Positions 13,400-24,155 of a stretch of 61,201 nucleotides of DNA are shown here, one piece after another (the stretch's first letter is position 1; every line of letters starts with the position of its first letter). The translations under genes were made by a program, and so were the position numbers. The notes below the pieces were generated by a model. It did not search any database and was not told the DNA's origin. It saw nothing but the letters and a program-made list of their open reading frames with translations. The DNA is from Myrmaecium sp. VS I D KN 1 (Eukaryota; Ascomycota; Dothideomycetes; Valsariales; Valsariaceae): the NCBI GenBank assembly GCA_019775845.1, contig JADQAV010000070.1, forward strand, positions 1 through 61,201, given 5' to 3'.

Positions 13400-14653
13400 T
13401 CACAACCTCCCCTTCGCCGCCTCCTCCAACCGCGGTTCCAACGGCTTAACCTCCACCAACAACTTCCCCACATTCACCCCACGATACAGCTCCACGAGCG
13501 CCGTCTCAGCCCGGGCGATCCCACCGGTGACCACCGTCTCACGGCGCTGGATCTTTCCCTCGGCCAGCCAGCGCGCCAGGGCTTTGCGGGCCTCGGGGAA
13601 GCGCGCGGCGTAGTCGAAGACGATGAAGCCCTGCATGCGGATGCGCATGGTGACGATCATGAGGTAGTTGGCGGGCCCCCACTGGGCCCGGGCGTTGTAC
13701 TGGCTGATGCCGCCGCAGAGCACGAAGCGGGCGTGCGGCTTGGCCCGCGCGAGCGCCAGGTCCAGCACCTCCCCGCCGACGTTGTCGTAGAAGACGTCGA
13801 TCAGGGACTCGGTCGCGGCGCGGAAGTCGGCGGCGAAGGTCGGGGATTTGTAGTTCAGGGCCCGGTCGAAGCCCAGGGTCTCGGTCAGCCAGGCGCATTT
13901 CTCGTCGCTGCCCGCGATCCCGACGACGCGCGCGCCGTGCAGCTTGGCGATTTGGCCGGCGACGCTGCCGGTGGCGCCGGCGGCGCCGGAGACGACGACG
14001 AGCTCGCCCGGTTTGGGTTGGCCGATGTCGAGCATGCCGAAGTAGGCGGTGAGGCCGGTCATGCCTGGTTTCGAGGTGTTAGTTGAGGGGAGGCGGGAAC
14101 GAAGGCTGGCACTTACCCAGGACACCCAAGGCGTCGGTCGCCTTCCCGTTCGGCGGGAGCTCCACCTTCTCCAGCTGCTTCTCGTTCAGGACCTTTTGCT
14201 CGGTCCAGCCGCAGATGCTGACGGCGAGGGAGTTGACGGGGAAGGCGGCAGAGCGGGAGGCGCGGATGCGGCCGAGGCCGGCGCCGCGCATGATCTCGCC
14301 GATCTGGACGGGTGGGAGGTAGGAGCGGACGTCTGAGTGGAACGGTCAGCCACTGGGATGTGATCTTGGGACTGGTGTTGGCGCATGCGCTCAACGGCGG
14401 CTCTCCCTGGTATACTTCCTCCGGAGATACCTCCGGGACTCCATCCTCAACAAGAAGCCGGCACAAAGAACTCACCATTCAACCAACTCCGCATTGTGGG
14501 ATCCAAGCTCAGGTAATTTGTCTCGAAGATGACCTCGCCTTCCTTCAGGTCATCCTCCTTCGGTATCGGGTGCTGCTTCGCCTCGAACGTCTCACCGGGA
14601 ATGATGTCCCCCGTCGGCCGCTTGGCCAGGTGAATGGCGGTGTATGTCGACAT
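13400..14653 (-). CDS. NADP-dependent oxidoreductase, MDR family (prostaglandin/alkenal reductase type)
   Basis: Three exons (14653-14476, 14332-14117, 14064-13400) with introns of 143 and 52 bp encode about 352 residues, the usual size of this family. The N-terminal GroES-like part has NYLSLDPTMRSWLN, and the middle has YLPPVQIGEIMRG. The nucleotide-binding fold is GLTAYFGML followed by VVVSGAAGATGSVAGQIAK and GARVVGIAGSDEKCAWL. IDVFYDNVGGE and FVLCGGISQYN complete the leukotriene B4 12-hydroxydehydrogenase/zinc-free MDR pattern. No zinc ligands of classical alcohol dehydrogenases are seen. It probably reduces alpha,beta-unsaturated carbonyls with NADPH in the cytosol. The substrate is unknown. 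The start at 14653 (MSTYTAIHLAKRP) fits the family N-terminus. Confidence 0.9.
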
Positions 14654-15467
14654 GGGAGGAAAGTATGTATGGACGGATGGATGAATGTGTGAAAGGGTCA
14701 AAGGGGATGGATGGAGGGGCGTGAGAGGGGTTTTTCAGGGACGTATCAGTGACGTGTGAGAGAGGGATATATGGATATATATACACACAAAGGGAAGAGA
14801 AGGAGATAAGGTTATGAGCGGATATTCACAACCGCAAAGGGCAAAAAAACCGCCACTCCGGAGGAAAAAAAGATGGGGTAAAGACGAAAAAAAAAGGGCC
14901 CTCACGAAACACCAGGGACAGCCCGACACGCAAGCCAGCTCCGCTCCGCTCCGCGGGCCTTCACGATACGGCCCCGGCATCTCCATGCACGAACGGAGGA
15001 AGCAAAGGAGGATAGGAAGAAAAGGGTAAGGAAAGAGCGAAAAAGGCAAGGAAAGGAAAAGGAAGTGAAACAGACACAGAAGGCCAGCCCTCCTGTCTCG
15101 TCTCAGCTCACAACCGGACGCGGACGGACGAGAAGAAGAAAAGATGGGAGAAGATTGCAATTGGGAAAGATACCTCGGCACATCCGGCCGGTCGACCCCG
15201 ATTCAGAGCATCAGCTCCGTCCGCCCCGCCCCGCGGCGCCCGGCCGCGAACCTAGGTACGCCCCTCCACCTCAGCCCCACTTCCCTCTCCGTCCCCCCGT
15301 TCTCTCATCCCGCCCGCCGCATCCCCATCGTTCCAGGACGGGGAGGGGCCGCGCCCGGCTGGCTCGTCGGAGCTCTTTCCGCTGCTGGTAACCGTGCGCC
15401 GCGGGAATGGCTCCATCCTTCGGCCGATGATGAGATCAATGCAGGTGACCGCCACGTCCCGCTTCTG

Positions 15468-15494
15468 CTTCAGCCTCTTCAGCCTCTTCAGCCT
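15468..15494 (+). repeat. Three tandem copies of a 9 bp unit (CTTCAGCCT)
   Basis: The unit is repeated three times without interruption in the intergenic region. It is a small minisatellite with no coding context. Confidence 0.85.
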
Positions 15495-16140
15495 GGCTGG
15501 GCTGCCATGCCCGTGTTTCAAGGCTGCTTCCCCCGCCCCGGGACCCCGATAGAGACTGGTAGTCAGACCCGGAGACGGCGGGGCCCATAGCCAGGCGGCG
15601 TCAGATCTCCTTGCCCTGTCGACCGACCTCGGCACGCCGGCTTTCTTTTGGGAAGGGGGCTGGCTTGGCTGCTTCGGCACCGGGATTTATTATTCTCTGT
15701 TTCACCCGGACGCGGCGCGGCGATTCGGCTGGGCCGAGGAGGGCCAGTACCTACTCTTAGGTAGGGGAGATATCAGGTGCGGCTGAGTGCCCAGGCGCAT
15801 CATGGTGGACAGTAGACAGTGAACAGGGCTGGCTGGCTGGGGAAGAAAAGTAGGTGAGTGAGATCTTCGTTCATTCGTTCGTTCGTTTGTTTCAGAAAAG
15901 TAGAAAAAAAAAAAAAAACCGGGTACCGGTATCCGTACTGCATTGTAGGTAGGCCGGCCCGGGCGGCGGCGGTCCACACGGATGGGCGCTCTCGCGGGAT
16001 TGTCTGGATGGGGAAGTTGTACCGTGTTGACGGGCCCTCCCGGGGTCCGTAGGGAGGGGGGGTTGATTGATTCGGTTCAGCCGCGTTCCATCGACACTGG
16101 ACGGGACGGGTTTTTACCTGTTCCGTCTTCTTGCTGTAGT

Positions 16141-16480
16141 TGCGGAGAGTGCATTATTTAGTTATCGAATACCAAGCACTGCTTTTTTACCGGCCTACGA
16201 ACGTGATAGAGTTTAGAAAAACTATAAGCCGCTGCTACTTTTATTGAGAAATATAGATATAAAAACGTGCGCGCATCGCTGGTATATCATGAGAGAAAAC
16301 CCATGACAGCTGATCTCGATCCCTAATAATAGACAAAAAAAGGATATATCTCGAGGAAATAAAAACTCTAAAAAGAGCGCAAGAGCATACTATAAGGCAG
16401 AGAAAGCGGGCATAAGTATCATATATAAATCTTGCTAAAAAGAATATACTAAGGTAGGTATCTCATCGATCGTTACAAGG
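16141..16480. other. AT-rich patch of unknown origin
   Basis: This segment is clearly richer in A and T than its surroundings, with TATAAA/ATATA words. It lies 200-550 bp beyond the stop codon of the AT-hook gene. It may be 3' UTR plus spacer, or a decayed, RIP-mutated repeat. No terminal repeats or coding signature were identified. Confidence 0.35.
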
Positions 16481-16690
16481 CAAACTTGGGATAAGGCGGC
16501 GGAAAAGGAAAGAAGGGAAGGGAAGGAACAAACAGCCACCTCACAGCAACACCTCCCAGCCCAAGCAAATAAGAAGAAAAACGAAGACATCGTCATCAAA
16601 TCACCATCGTAGTCGCATCCGCGCCGAAATATAAAAAAAAAGAAACAAAAAGAGGAAACAACAGCATCCGCAAACCCCCACCGCCATCAC

Positions 16691-19600
16691 TCACTCCCCC
16701 ACCACAACCCCACCCATCCCATCCTCCACCGTCCCATCCGGAAACAGGACCCGCATCGGGCGCTCCCTCCTCACGCGCTTCCCCCTCCGCTCATCCCGCC
16801 TCGTCTCCTCCCCCACCAGCACCGTCACCAACCGCGTCAGCACCTCGCGCTCGCCAATCCGGCCCTCCATCGCCACGGGCCGCACCTCCCCCCACTCAAT
16901 CCGCCTCCCATGCACCCGTTCAAACTCACGCGCATCCGCCAGGCGACAGACCCCCCGCAGCCAGGCCACGCTCATGACGAGCAGCTCGGCCTTGACGGGC
17001 ACGGCGTAGCCCCAGACGCGGTAGACGGCGTTGAGGTAGCGGGCGTGGTCGGGGAAGCGGGTGAGCAGGGCGGCGTTGGTGGTAGCGTGGGGGGAGCGGG
17101 ATGATGGGGAGAAGAGGTGCCGGTTGTGCTTGAAGAGTTTGCGCAGCTCGTCGAGGGATTGGTAGTGCGTTTTGGTCCAGGGTTCGGAGCGAGGGAGCGG
17201 CTCGAAGGAGGAGAGGGCCGGGTGGACGGAGGGCGGATCGGCGCGCGGGGCTTGCGACACGGTGGATGAGAGGCGGGAGGAGGGGTTGGTGGCGATGGGC
17301 GTGCTGTTAGCCGCGGCGGTGTTGGAAGGTGCGGAGGAGGTGGACGGTATTCGTTGCGTCGTCGTCGCGGGCTGTGACACGCTTGCAGACGGACGTTGCG
17401 GGTTTGGCTCCACGACCGCCTCGGTTCTCTTCTCGGTAAAGCGAGGCCTAGAAGGGCCCGCCTGTACTGGTTCAGGCACAGTCCGTTCCCTGGCGTAGGA
17501 CTTTGCAGCTGTAGGAGCACTCCATTCCTCCGTCCGGGTATATTTCCTCACTGGGGAGGGATCGGTGGAGGATGATGTATGCTTGTTTGGCGGTTGTTTG
17601 GCTTCCGTTGGAGATGAAACGCGTACACGAGGTGTTTGCTCTTTCTCTTCCACTGCGGTGAACTTGTAGGTCGATACAGCACCACCCTTGTCCGGAGAGG
17701 ATAATTGAAGGGTTCCCTCGAAACGATTCTGGGCCTTGGACACGCATTCTTCGTTGGTAAGTCGATACAGATCGGTATTTTTGTTGTCTCCTTCCCGAAC
17801 TGACGAAGGTGCTATGGGGGTTTGCTTCGCGGTTGAAAGAGTCGATTGCGATAAGAAATGATGCTCATTCGATACAGCAGATGCACGAGCGATGGAGTCT
17901 CGGGCTCCCGCCCTCGCTTCAGTCTCGTTCCGAAGCTGCCGAACATCCGAAGCAACACTGTTGTCAAGCAGAGAAGAATTGCCCAGCTGAGAGTAGCCTT
18001 TCTCTGACGGAGCTGCCACGCTCGGACTCCGATTGGCCACCTGCTTCAGCGGGCTGGGATTCCTTGCTAAGCTTGGTGTCCTCGAAAACTGCGGGACACG
18101 GGTATCCCTTTGAAGGCTGGAGGGCAGTTCATCCTTCATGGGCGTCGAACTACCGCCGAGCAATGCGGAAATGTCAAGCGGTTCAGGTTGTGTGGCGTAC
18201 GTTGGCCGTTTGATAGTTGGCTTTGGGTTACCGCGCCAGAAAAGACCACTATCTTCGCCTTCTTCTGATCCTGCCTGTTGATCATGAGCAGGTCGCTTGG
18301 ATGAGGCGGAGTCTCGTGCAGATCGACCCGGTTGTTGGCGTAATTCGGTCCTTGGCTCTGGACGAACCCCTTCCGTGATCTTCTCGCTACGATCCGAGTT
18401 TGCTGTCCCCGCCTCCGGCGACGTCCGACGCCAACTCGTTCGCCTCGGTTTGAAGGCTTCTGACTCATGGCGGAGGTAGTCTTTCACATCTGGCGACTTG
18501 ACGCGTTGCGAAGGAGCTGATACTTCAGGGGAGGGCTTAAGTATTTCATGCTCGGAGCTGCGGCTGGCTTCCTCCTCCCAAATGTCAGAGTACTCATCCT
18601 CAGCGGATTGGCTGCTGTCCTCAATCGTAACTGTACCCGCTTGTTGGGCCTCTTGTATGACTCGCTGCCGCTCCGTTTGGTACTCAGCCTGCAACTGGTC
18701 AACGTAATGCCCAGCCCGGGGCTCCTCGACCGCCTCATTGCCAAGATTCGCCGGGCGCTCATCATCTCCCTCTTCTTCAGTTGAGGGCGGCGTGTCGGCC
18801 TGCCAGCTCATCTCATCGCTCTTAATAGGGCTGGGGAGCGATGGAGGTTGCTGACCTTGCTGGGCCATTTGGAGCTTAGCCGTAACGTCGGGATAAGAAG
18901 TCGGGCCTCGGGTAGTGTTGGAGCGGGTGAGATCCATCCTATATTCCGGTTTATCCTCAGGGGTTGGATACAAAGCAGAGTCCGCCGAGACATCAGGCGC
19001 CAGAATGGAGGAAGGATGATCATTTGCAGCCTTCGGTCGTTCCTGCGGCGCTGGGGAATTATGCGTGCTCGAACTGCGCTGCTTTGCGAGTTGCTCTCCC
19101 AGCCGAAGGCCGGCTTGCAATTCTCTTCTAGTCCCCTCTCCGAATCCGCTAAATATGCCATCAAGCCGGCTCTTGGTCTCGTCAACGGCCTGTTCGGGTG
19201 TCTTAAAGCGGTCCCTTCTGTCAGCTAACTTGTTCGTACTTAATACGCCATTGAGAGCAATGCCTGCCTTTACCACGTTGCGCAGCTTCGGAGTTGAGGT
19301 CGTTTCCGGATCGAAATGAGGAGCCTCAGGAGGCGGGGGAAGTACAGGCGAGCTGGGATCAATAGGTGGTGTAACTCGGGGGCGTCTCATCGTCGGTGGG
19401 GATGATCGCATGAAAGAAGGAGTAGGGCGGGTAGGCTCGAGGTGGCGTGGTGGGTTTGGTGTAGGGCCGAAATCCTGCTGCTTGGAAGTTGCCGGCGAAT
19501 GGTGCGATCCGAGCCTGCTTCTGTCCGGGTTATTGCTGAAAGAGAGATCCTGCTGCTGCACCGCAGGGCTACTGGACATTGCTTGCATGCTCGGTAATGA

Positions 19601-21037
19601 GTCGGGAAAAACCATGCTGAAGCCTTCGCTCTCAAGAATAGTTGTGTCGTTCCCAAAGTCGAAGTGACCACCACCGTCGGATTCTGAACCGTCATCATCC
19701 CCTTCGATGACTATTGAGTCACTGTCGTCATCGGTCGAATTGGCGATTTCATCTTGATCACCGGTTGAAGGCCCGACCATATTCCGCCACATTTGTCTGT
19801 CTTTTTCCATGGCGTCTAATTCACTCGTATTCAATGGGGTCGAGAGTTGTGAGGTTGCATGGCCCGCAGCGCCAGGCGTGTTTTGACTCTTGCCTCTGAA
19901 GTGAGTAGAACTAGGCTCTTCCTGTTTAACTGCTTTATGAGGCGTACTCAGTTTTCCGGTTCCATACTTCGAGACTGACGCCATTGGCTGGGCCGGAGAG
20001 GACGAAGATTCCGGGAGCGGAGTCAGATTCGCTTGACCCCACTCGACAGGCTTTCGTGGAGTCGGCTTTCGCTGCTTGACATTCGGCGTAAACGAGACGT
20101 TGGACATCCCATCTTCGGTCCACATCTCATCAAGTGTGCCCAAGCTCTCTGGCTTATTGTCGCTTCCCATATCATTCAGAGGGACCTTATCATAGGCCAA
20201 TGCAGCGGCGATAGGCTGGGCAGGTATATCGTGATCCCGTTGCGCACTACTACCCCTAACTCTGCGAGTCGGCTTCGTCGGTTGAGCTACCTCGATCTCA
20301 TCCTCGTCTTCTGAGCCGGTGAATTTTGCTACGACGCTCCTCCTCGGCCGACCCGGGCGTCTTCGTCCTGTCTTAGCTTTGGTTTTTGGCGTCCATCCTT
20401 GCTCGTCCGCTGGATCCGCCTCGATGCTTTTCCTCGGTCGGCCACGGCGTTTCGGAGGTGACTGAGGCTCGTCATCTATGGCCGAGTTGCTCATGTCTAC
20501 CACTATCTCATCTAACGTACTGGCTCGCGATTTGTCCCGTGCTGGTGTAAGACTTCTTCTGGCTGGGGTAGCACTTCTCCTTGTGGTCGGTCCTGTGCTG
20601 GACTTCCTCGGTCTGCCTCTGCGCCGCACTGGTGAAGACTCATCCGCATCTTTAAGTGGAACGCTTATCGTCCTTCCACGATCCATGAACCCTCGTGTTG
20701 GCGATCGCTTGATGTCGTCGTCGTCGCCGTCGTCGAAAACAGGTTCGGCATGCACTGTGACCTTGAGCTTGCACGGACTGGTTCCGCGGTCTCCGAGGGG
20801 TATAACAAGGGATTTCGACGGCGACGGACCTCTCAAGTCCGTAGTGAAGCTGGTCTCTGCGAATTGGTATCGCGACGGCTTCGGTGTGATTGACTGTCCA
20901 GGACGGGTTTCGGGAGGCTGCTGGCTCGGCCGGCGGGAGGTGTAGCTGGTCGGGGAGTCGTTGAGCGGGTCGGGAGAGGACTCCAGTTCCTCCCTACGCA
21001 AAGATGCGGACGCGACTCGCGCTCGTGTGGCGGTCAT
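16691..21037 (-). CDS. Large AT-hook DNA-binding protein, mostly disordered
   Basis: A single uninterrupted 1448-codon frame. Three AT-hook motifs (core GRP flanked by R/K) lie at about 138-146, 196-204 and 225-234, which would bind the minor groove of AT-rich DNA. The middle thousand residues are disordered, rich in Ser, Pro and acidic residues, with many SP/TP sites suitable for CDK phosphorylation. Only the last 150 or so residues look folded: a block around HPALSSFEPLPRSEPWTKTH, then LRKLFKHNRHLF and YRVWGYAVPVKAELLVMSVAW. I recall similar proteins being labelled AT DNA-binding protein (Thy-1) in Aspergillus annotations; that name tells little about function. It shares a 261 bp divergent promoter with the Yen1 gene. 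A chromatin or telomere role is possible but not shown. Confidence 0.85.
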   Translation of the reverse strand: MTATRARVASASLRREELESSPDPLNDSPTSYTSRRPSQQPPETRPGQSITPKPSRYQFAETSFTTDLRGPSPSKSLVIPLGDRGTSPCKLKVTVHAEPVFDDGDDDDIKRSPTRGFMDRGRTISVPLKDADESSPVRRRGRPRKSSTGPTTRRSATPARRSLTPARDKSRASTLDEIVVDMSNSAIDDEPQSPPKRRGRPRKSIEADPADEQGWTPKTKAKTGRRRPGRPRRSVVAKFTGSEDEDEIEVAQPTKPTRRVRGSSAQRDHDIPAQPIAAALAYDKVPLNDMGSDNKPESLGTLDEMWTEDGMSNVSFTPNVKQRKPTPRKPVEWGQANLTPLPESSSSPAQPMASVSKYGTGKLSTPHKAVKQEEPSSTHFRGKSQNTPGAAGHATSQLSTPLNTSELDAMEKDRQMWRNMVGPSTGDQDEIANSTDDDSDSIVIEGDDDGSESDGGGHFDFGNDTTILESEGFSMVFPDSLPSMQAMSSSPAVQQQDLSFSNNPDRSRLGSHHSPATSKQQDFGPTPNPPRHLEPTRPTPSFMRSSPPTMRRPRVTPPIDPSSPVLPPPPEAPHFDPETTSTPKLRNVVKAGIALNGVLSTNKLADRRDRFKTPEQAVDETKSRLDGIFSGFGEGTRRELQAGLRLGEQLAKQRSSSTHNSPAPQERPKAANDHPSSILAPDVSADSALYPTPEDKPEYRMDLTRSNTTRGPTSYPDVTAKLQMAQQGQQPPSLPSPIKSDEMSWQADTPPSTEEEGDDERPANLGNEAVEEPRAGHYVDQLQAEYQTERQRVIQEAQQAGTVTIEDSSQSAEDEYSDIWEEEASRSSEHEILKPSPEVSAPSQRVKSPDVKDYLRHESEAFKPRRTSWRRTSPEAGTANSDRSEKITEGVRPEPRTELRQQPGRSARDSASSKRPAHDQQAGSEEGEDSGLFWRGNPKPTIKRPTYATQPEPLDISALLGGSSTPMKDELPSSLQRDTRVPQFSRTPSLARNPSPLKQVANRSPSVAAPSEKGYSQLGNSSLLDNSVASDVRQLRNETEARAGARDSIARASAVSNEHHFLSQSTLSTAKQTPIAPSSVREGDNKNTDLYRLTNEECVSKAQNRFEGTLQLSSPDKGGAVSTYKFTAVEEKEQTPRVRVSSPTEAKQPPNKHTSSSTDPSPVRKYTRTEEWSAPTAAKSYARERTVPEPVQAGPSRPRFTEKRTEAVVEPNPQRPSASVSQPATTTQRIPSTSSAPSNTAAANSTPIATNPSSRLSSTVSQAPRADPPSVHPALSSFEPLPRSEPWTKTHYQSLDELRKLFKHNRHLFSPSSRSPHATTNAALLTRFPDHARYLNAVYRVWGYAVPVKAELLVMSVAWLRGVCRLADAREFERVHGRRIEWGEVRPVAMEGRIGEREVLTRLVTVLVGEETRRDERRGKRVRRERPMRVLFPDGTVEDGMGGVVVGE

Positions 21038-21298
21038 GGAGCATGTGCCTTTTCGCGCCTCCGAGTTTAGGTAACTTTGAATGGGGACTGGAGATGACAG
21101 TCGGGAAGGCGCGGTAGGGCTTAGTGTTTGGCCCGTCCGGCTCCATTGTTGTGCTTGGTAACAGCCGATGTTCTCCCGGCGCAGCTCTGGACCGGAGCAG
21201 CATCACAACCTCGCCGGAGAGGTGAATCAGGCAGGCTGCTGTATACGGTGGCCATGCCATACCGACTTTCGTTACATCTTTGCTAGCATGCGGTAGCT
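21038..21298. promoter_or_regulatory. Bidirectional promoter between the AT-hook gene and the Yen1 gene
   Basis: Only 261 bp separate the two start codons, so the genes must share or overlap promoter elements. I see no clear MluI cell-cycle box (ACGCGT) or TATA box; no specific factor site is claimed. Confidence 0.6.
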
Positions 21299-24155
21299 AT
21301 GGGTATCCAGGGGTAAGAGAGTCCAGTCGCTGCTTACAACATTGCTGATTCTCCCTGCAGGATCTACAAGGAGATCGGTCCCGGCGAACGAATTGCGCTT
21401 TCGAAGTTTGCTATTCAGAAGTATGAGGAGACCGGCAGGCCATTGCGTATTGCTATCGATGTATCCATATGGCTCTTTCAGATACAGTCCGGCAAAGGCA
21501 GGTCGCTTCAAGCTCGATCAGTGCGCTTCTTGCTAACTTCGCTCAGGCGGCACGAATCCCGCTTTGCGCACATTCTACTACCGTCTCCTCCGCCTGATCT
21601 CCCACTCGATCCACCCGGTCTTCGTCTTCGATGGTCCCGACAAGCCCCCTTTCAAGCGTAACAAAAGAACCGGTCCCAATGTCGCTTCGATCCCGGAGTT
21701 CCTTGCGAAGCAGCTGCTCAAGCAGTTCGGTTTCCCCATCCATCTGGCGCCAGGTGAAGCGGAAGCGGAATGCGCTTTGCTGCAAAGAGAAGGAATCGTT
21801 GATGCTGTCTTGAGTGAGGATGTGGATACTCTCATGTTCGGAAGTGGCACCACCCTGCGCAACTGGTCGCCAGAGAAGACATCGAGCAAGGTGCCGACGC
21901 ACGTCAATGTCTATGACGCTGCCAAAACAAAGGCGGGCTCCGGACTGGACAGAGAAGGGATGATACTGGTTGCGCTGATGAGTGGGGGTGATTATGTACC
22001 GGAAGGGATTCCTGGTTGTGGGCCGAAGCTGGCGTGCGAAGCGGCGAGGGCGGGATTCGGTCACGACCTATGCAACATCCGCCGCAGTGACTCCGCCGGC
22101 ATTCAGGCTTGGAAGGACAGACTTCGCCACGAGCTCAAGACCAACGAGAGCAAATTCTTCAAGAGGAAGCGACCGGGCCTTGTCATCCCTGACGATTTTC
22201 CACGCATGGATATCCTGAAGTACTACACGCATCCCGTTGTCTCAGGCCAGGACGGATTGAATAGATTACGCCGCTCGATCAGATGGGACCAAGACCTCGA
22301 TTTCGCCGCGTTGCGTTCCTTTACTGGAGATGCTTTTGATTGGATCCGGTTGGGCGGTGCAAAGAAGTTCATTCGAAATCTTGCTCCCGCGCTGCTTGTC
22401 CGCGAGCTGCGCATGAGGGCAACTCGGGAGCCCTCCTCCGAGGACGTAGATGCTGTTCAAGCAGCGGAGTCAGAGGTCGTTCACAGCATCCATGGAAGAC
22501 GGAACCATGTCACTACTGATGGTACGCCGGAGCTTCGAGTAGCATTCACTCCGATAAGTCTGGTCAATATTGATCTGGACGCCGAGGATCCGGACGATGT
22601 CATCCCCGAAGACGACTCAGAAGACGAGGCACCCGCTGGTGACCAAGAAGAGGAGGTGCCCTCTTCAACACAGACTACCAAAAAGCGCGCACCATCACAG
22701 TACGATCCGACCAAGCCGGAGAAGATTTGGGTAATGGAGAGTATTGTTCGGGCCGGCGTTCCACTGAAAGTTCAGGACTGGGAAGAGGGCTTAAGGAAGA
22801 AATCAAACTCTAGGAAGGAGAAGCAAAAAGCGCCCAAGCCAACCGCCAGGTCAAGGAAGGCTGTAAATGATATGCCTCGAGGAGCCATCGAAGCCTATAC
22901 TCGAGTCACCAAGCCTGTTGCAGCGCAATCCAGAAAGTCTGTTGAGCCTCCAGCACGTCAATCAACCGAGCCACCGCGAGGATCCGTCGATCCTCCACGA
23001 CGTCCTTCCGCCGAGGCGCGAACGTCTGTAGAGCCTTCCAAATCGATTGAGACCGAACGAGCTTCCCAACCACCACCCAAGCTGCCACAGAAACGTTCAC
23101 GCTTAGGTATTAGAGGGACAACGCCACTTGACCACATCATCGAGATAACATCATCACCTTCATCTATTCGATCTCGCCAACCAAACATCAAAGAGTGGTT
23201 CGGGCAGGGACGGCCAGCTCGCTCACATAAAGCACCCTTATTCGAACTCCCGCCCTCTCTTCCAGAGGAATCGGAAACGATCACGCCCCCGCGATCTCGA
23301 ACACGCACTCCAGCGCCAATGGCACCCGGGGACGACCTCGATCCTGCTCCGCCCTCTCCTTCTCCAATCCGCAATGACTCCCGAACACGGTCACCTACAT
23401 CCAAACCTTCCACCGCTCCTATATTCCTCACCATTTCTTCCTCACCACCACCTCCAGAACCCCCACAAACCAGATCAAAACCACCAACTCGCCGCTCTCT
23501 ACCCCAATCCACCGACTCATCCGAAACCCAACAAAACGAGCGAGAAAACACCCCACCTCCGCTACCCGCGCATCGCGTCACGACCTCCACAACACCCACA
23601 CAACTCCTCTCCCCTACCGTCACCATGCGCAAACGCAGCACCAGAAGCAGCAAATCCAAACCCTCCAGCAGCAACAAGAAGACTACCAGCCAGCAAGCAG
23701 CAGGAGGGAAACTCACCTCCCACTTCCGCGCCAGCAAACCCGCAGCGGCAGCAGCCAGCGTCGCAGCATCCGCAAAGCCCTCTCCTCCTCCTCCAGCCGC
23801 ATCAGGAACGCAGGCGAACACGCGCAAACGCCGCTCCCCTCCTCCGTTTATCAGCAAGCAATCCGCAGCTATCGACTTCGAAGCCCTCGACCTAACGCTG
23901 TCCTCCTCACCCCCTCCCATGCCTCCCGTTCCCCCGGCCGAAGCCGAACGACCCCGAAAGCGACGCTCCGTTACGCCGCCGGGGAAGAGCAACGGTAAAG
24001 CGGTGGCAGCGGGCGAGAGGAGAACGGTGAAGCTGCGCCAGAGCATGGAGGGCTGGACATGGCGGTATGGGAACGAGGGGAGTTCGCCGGCGGGGCCGAA
24101 TAGGCGGACGACGACGTGGGTTGATGTTGAGGTGTTGGATTTAACGGCGGAGTGA
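21299..24155 (+). CDS. YEN1: Holliday-junction resolvase of the Yen1/GEN1 family (XPG nuclease)
   Basis: Three exons (21299-21312, 21361-21497, 21547-24155) give about 919 residues. Exon 1 is only 14 bases: MGIQG joins to IYKEIGPGERIALSK. The XPG-N region continues with IAIDVSIWLFQ (Asp38) and VFVFDG (Asp79). The XPG-I region has APGEAEAECALL (Glu121, Glu123) and LSEDVDTLMFG (Asp142, Asp144). MSGGDYVPEGIPGCGPKLA carries Asp199 and the helix-hairpin-helix entry. These are all the metal-binding acidic residues expected of the family. The long C-terminus is disordered, basic and Ser/Pro-rich, as in Yen1, where it is regulated by CDK. The second intron appears to use a GC donor (21498-21546); only this joins SGKG to GTNPALRTFYYRLLRL in frame. 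Confidence 0.9.

Larger units (their letters stand above)
14654..16690. other. 2.0 kb gene-poor region
   Basis: Upstream of the oxidoreductase gene and downstream of the AT-hook gene. It contains a pyrimidine/purine-rich leader (14700-15100), a GC-rich middle (15180-15700) with a CTTCAGCCT triplicate at 15468-15494, an A15 run at about 15903, TAGGTAGG motifs near 15760 and 15945, and an AT-rich patch from 16141. Open frames in the GC-rich part lack protein-like composition on either strand. I find no gene. Confidence 0.5.

Noticed and set aside
15065-15590. Open frames upstream of the oxidoreductase gene (plus strand, up to 148 codons)
   Set aside because: No conserved motif, biased Pro/Arg/Ser content and a 9 bp tandem repeat inside; more like GC-rich spacer.
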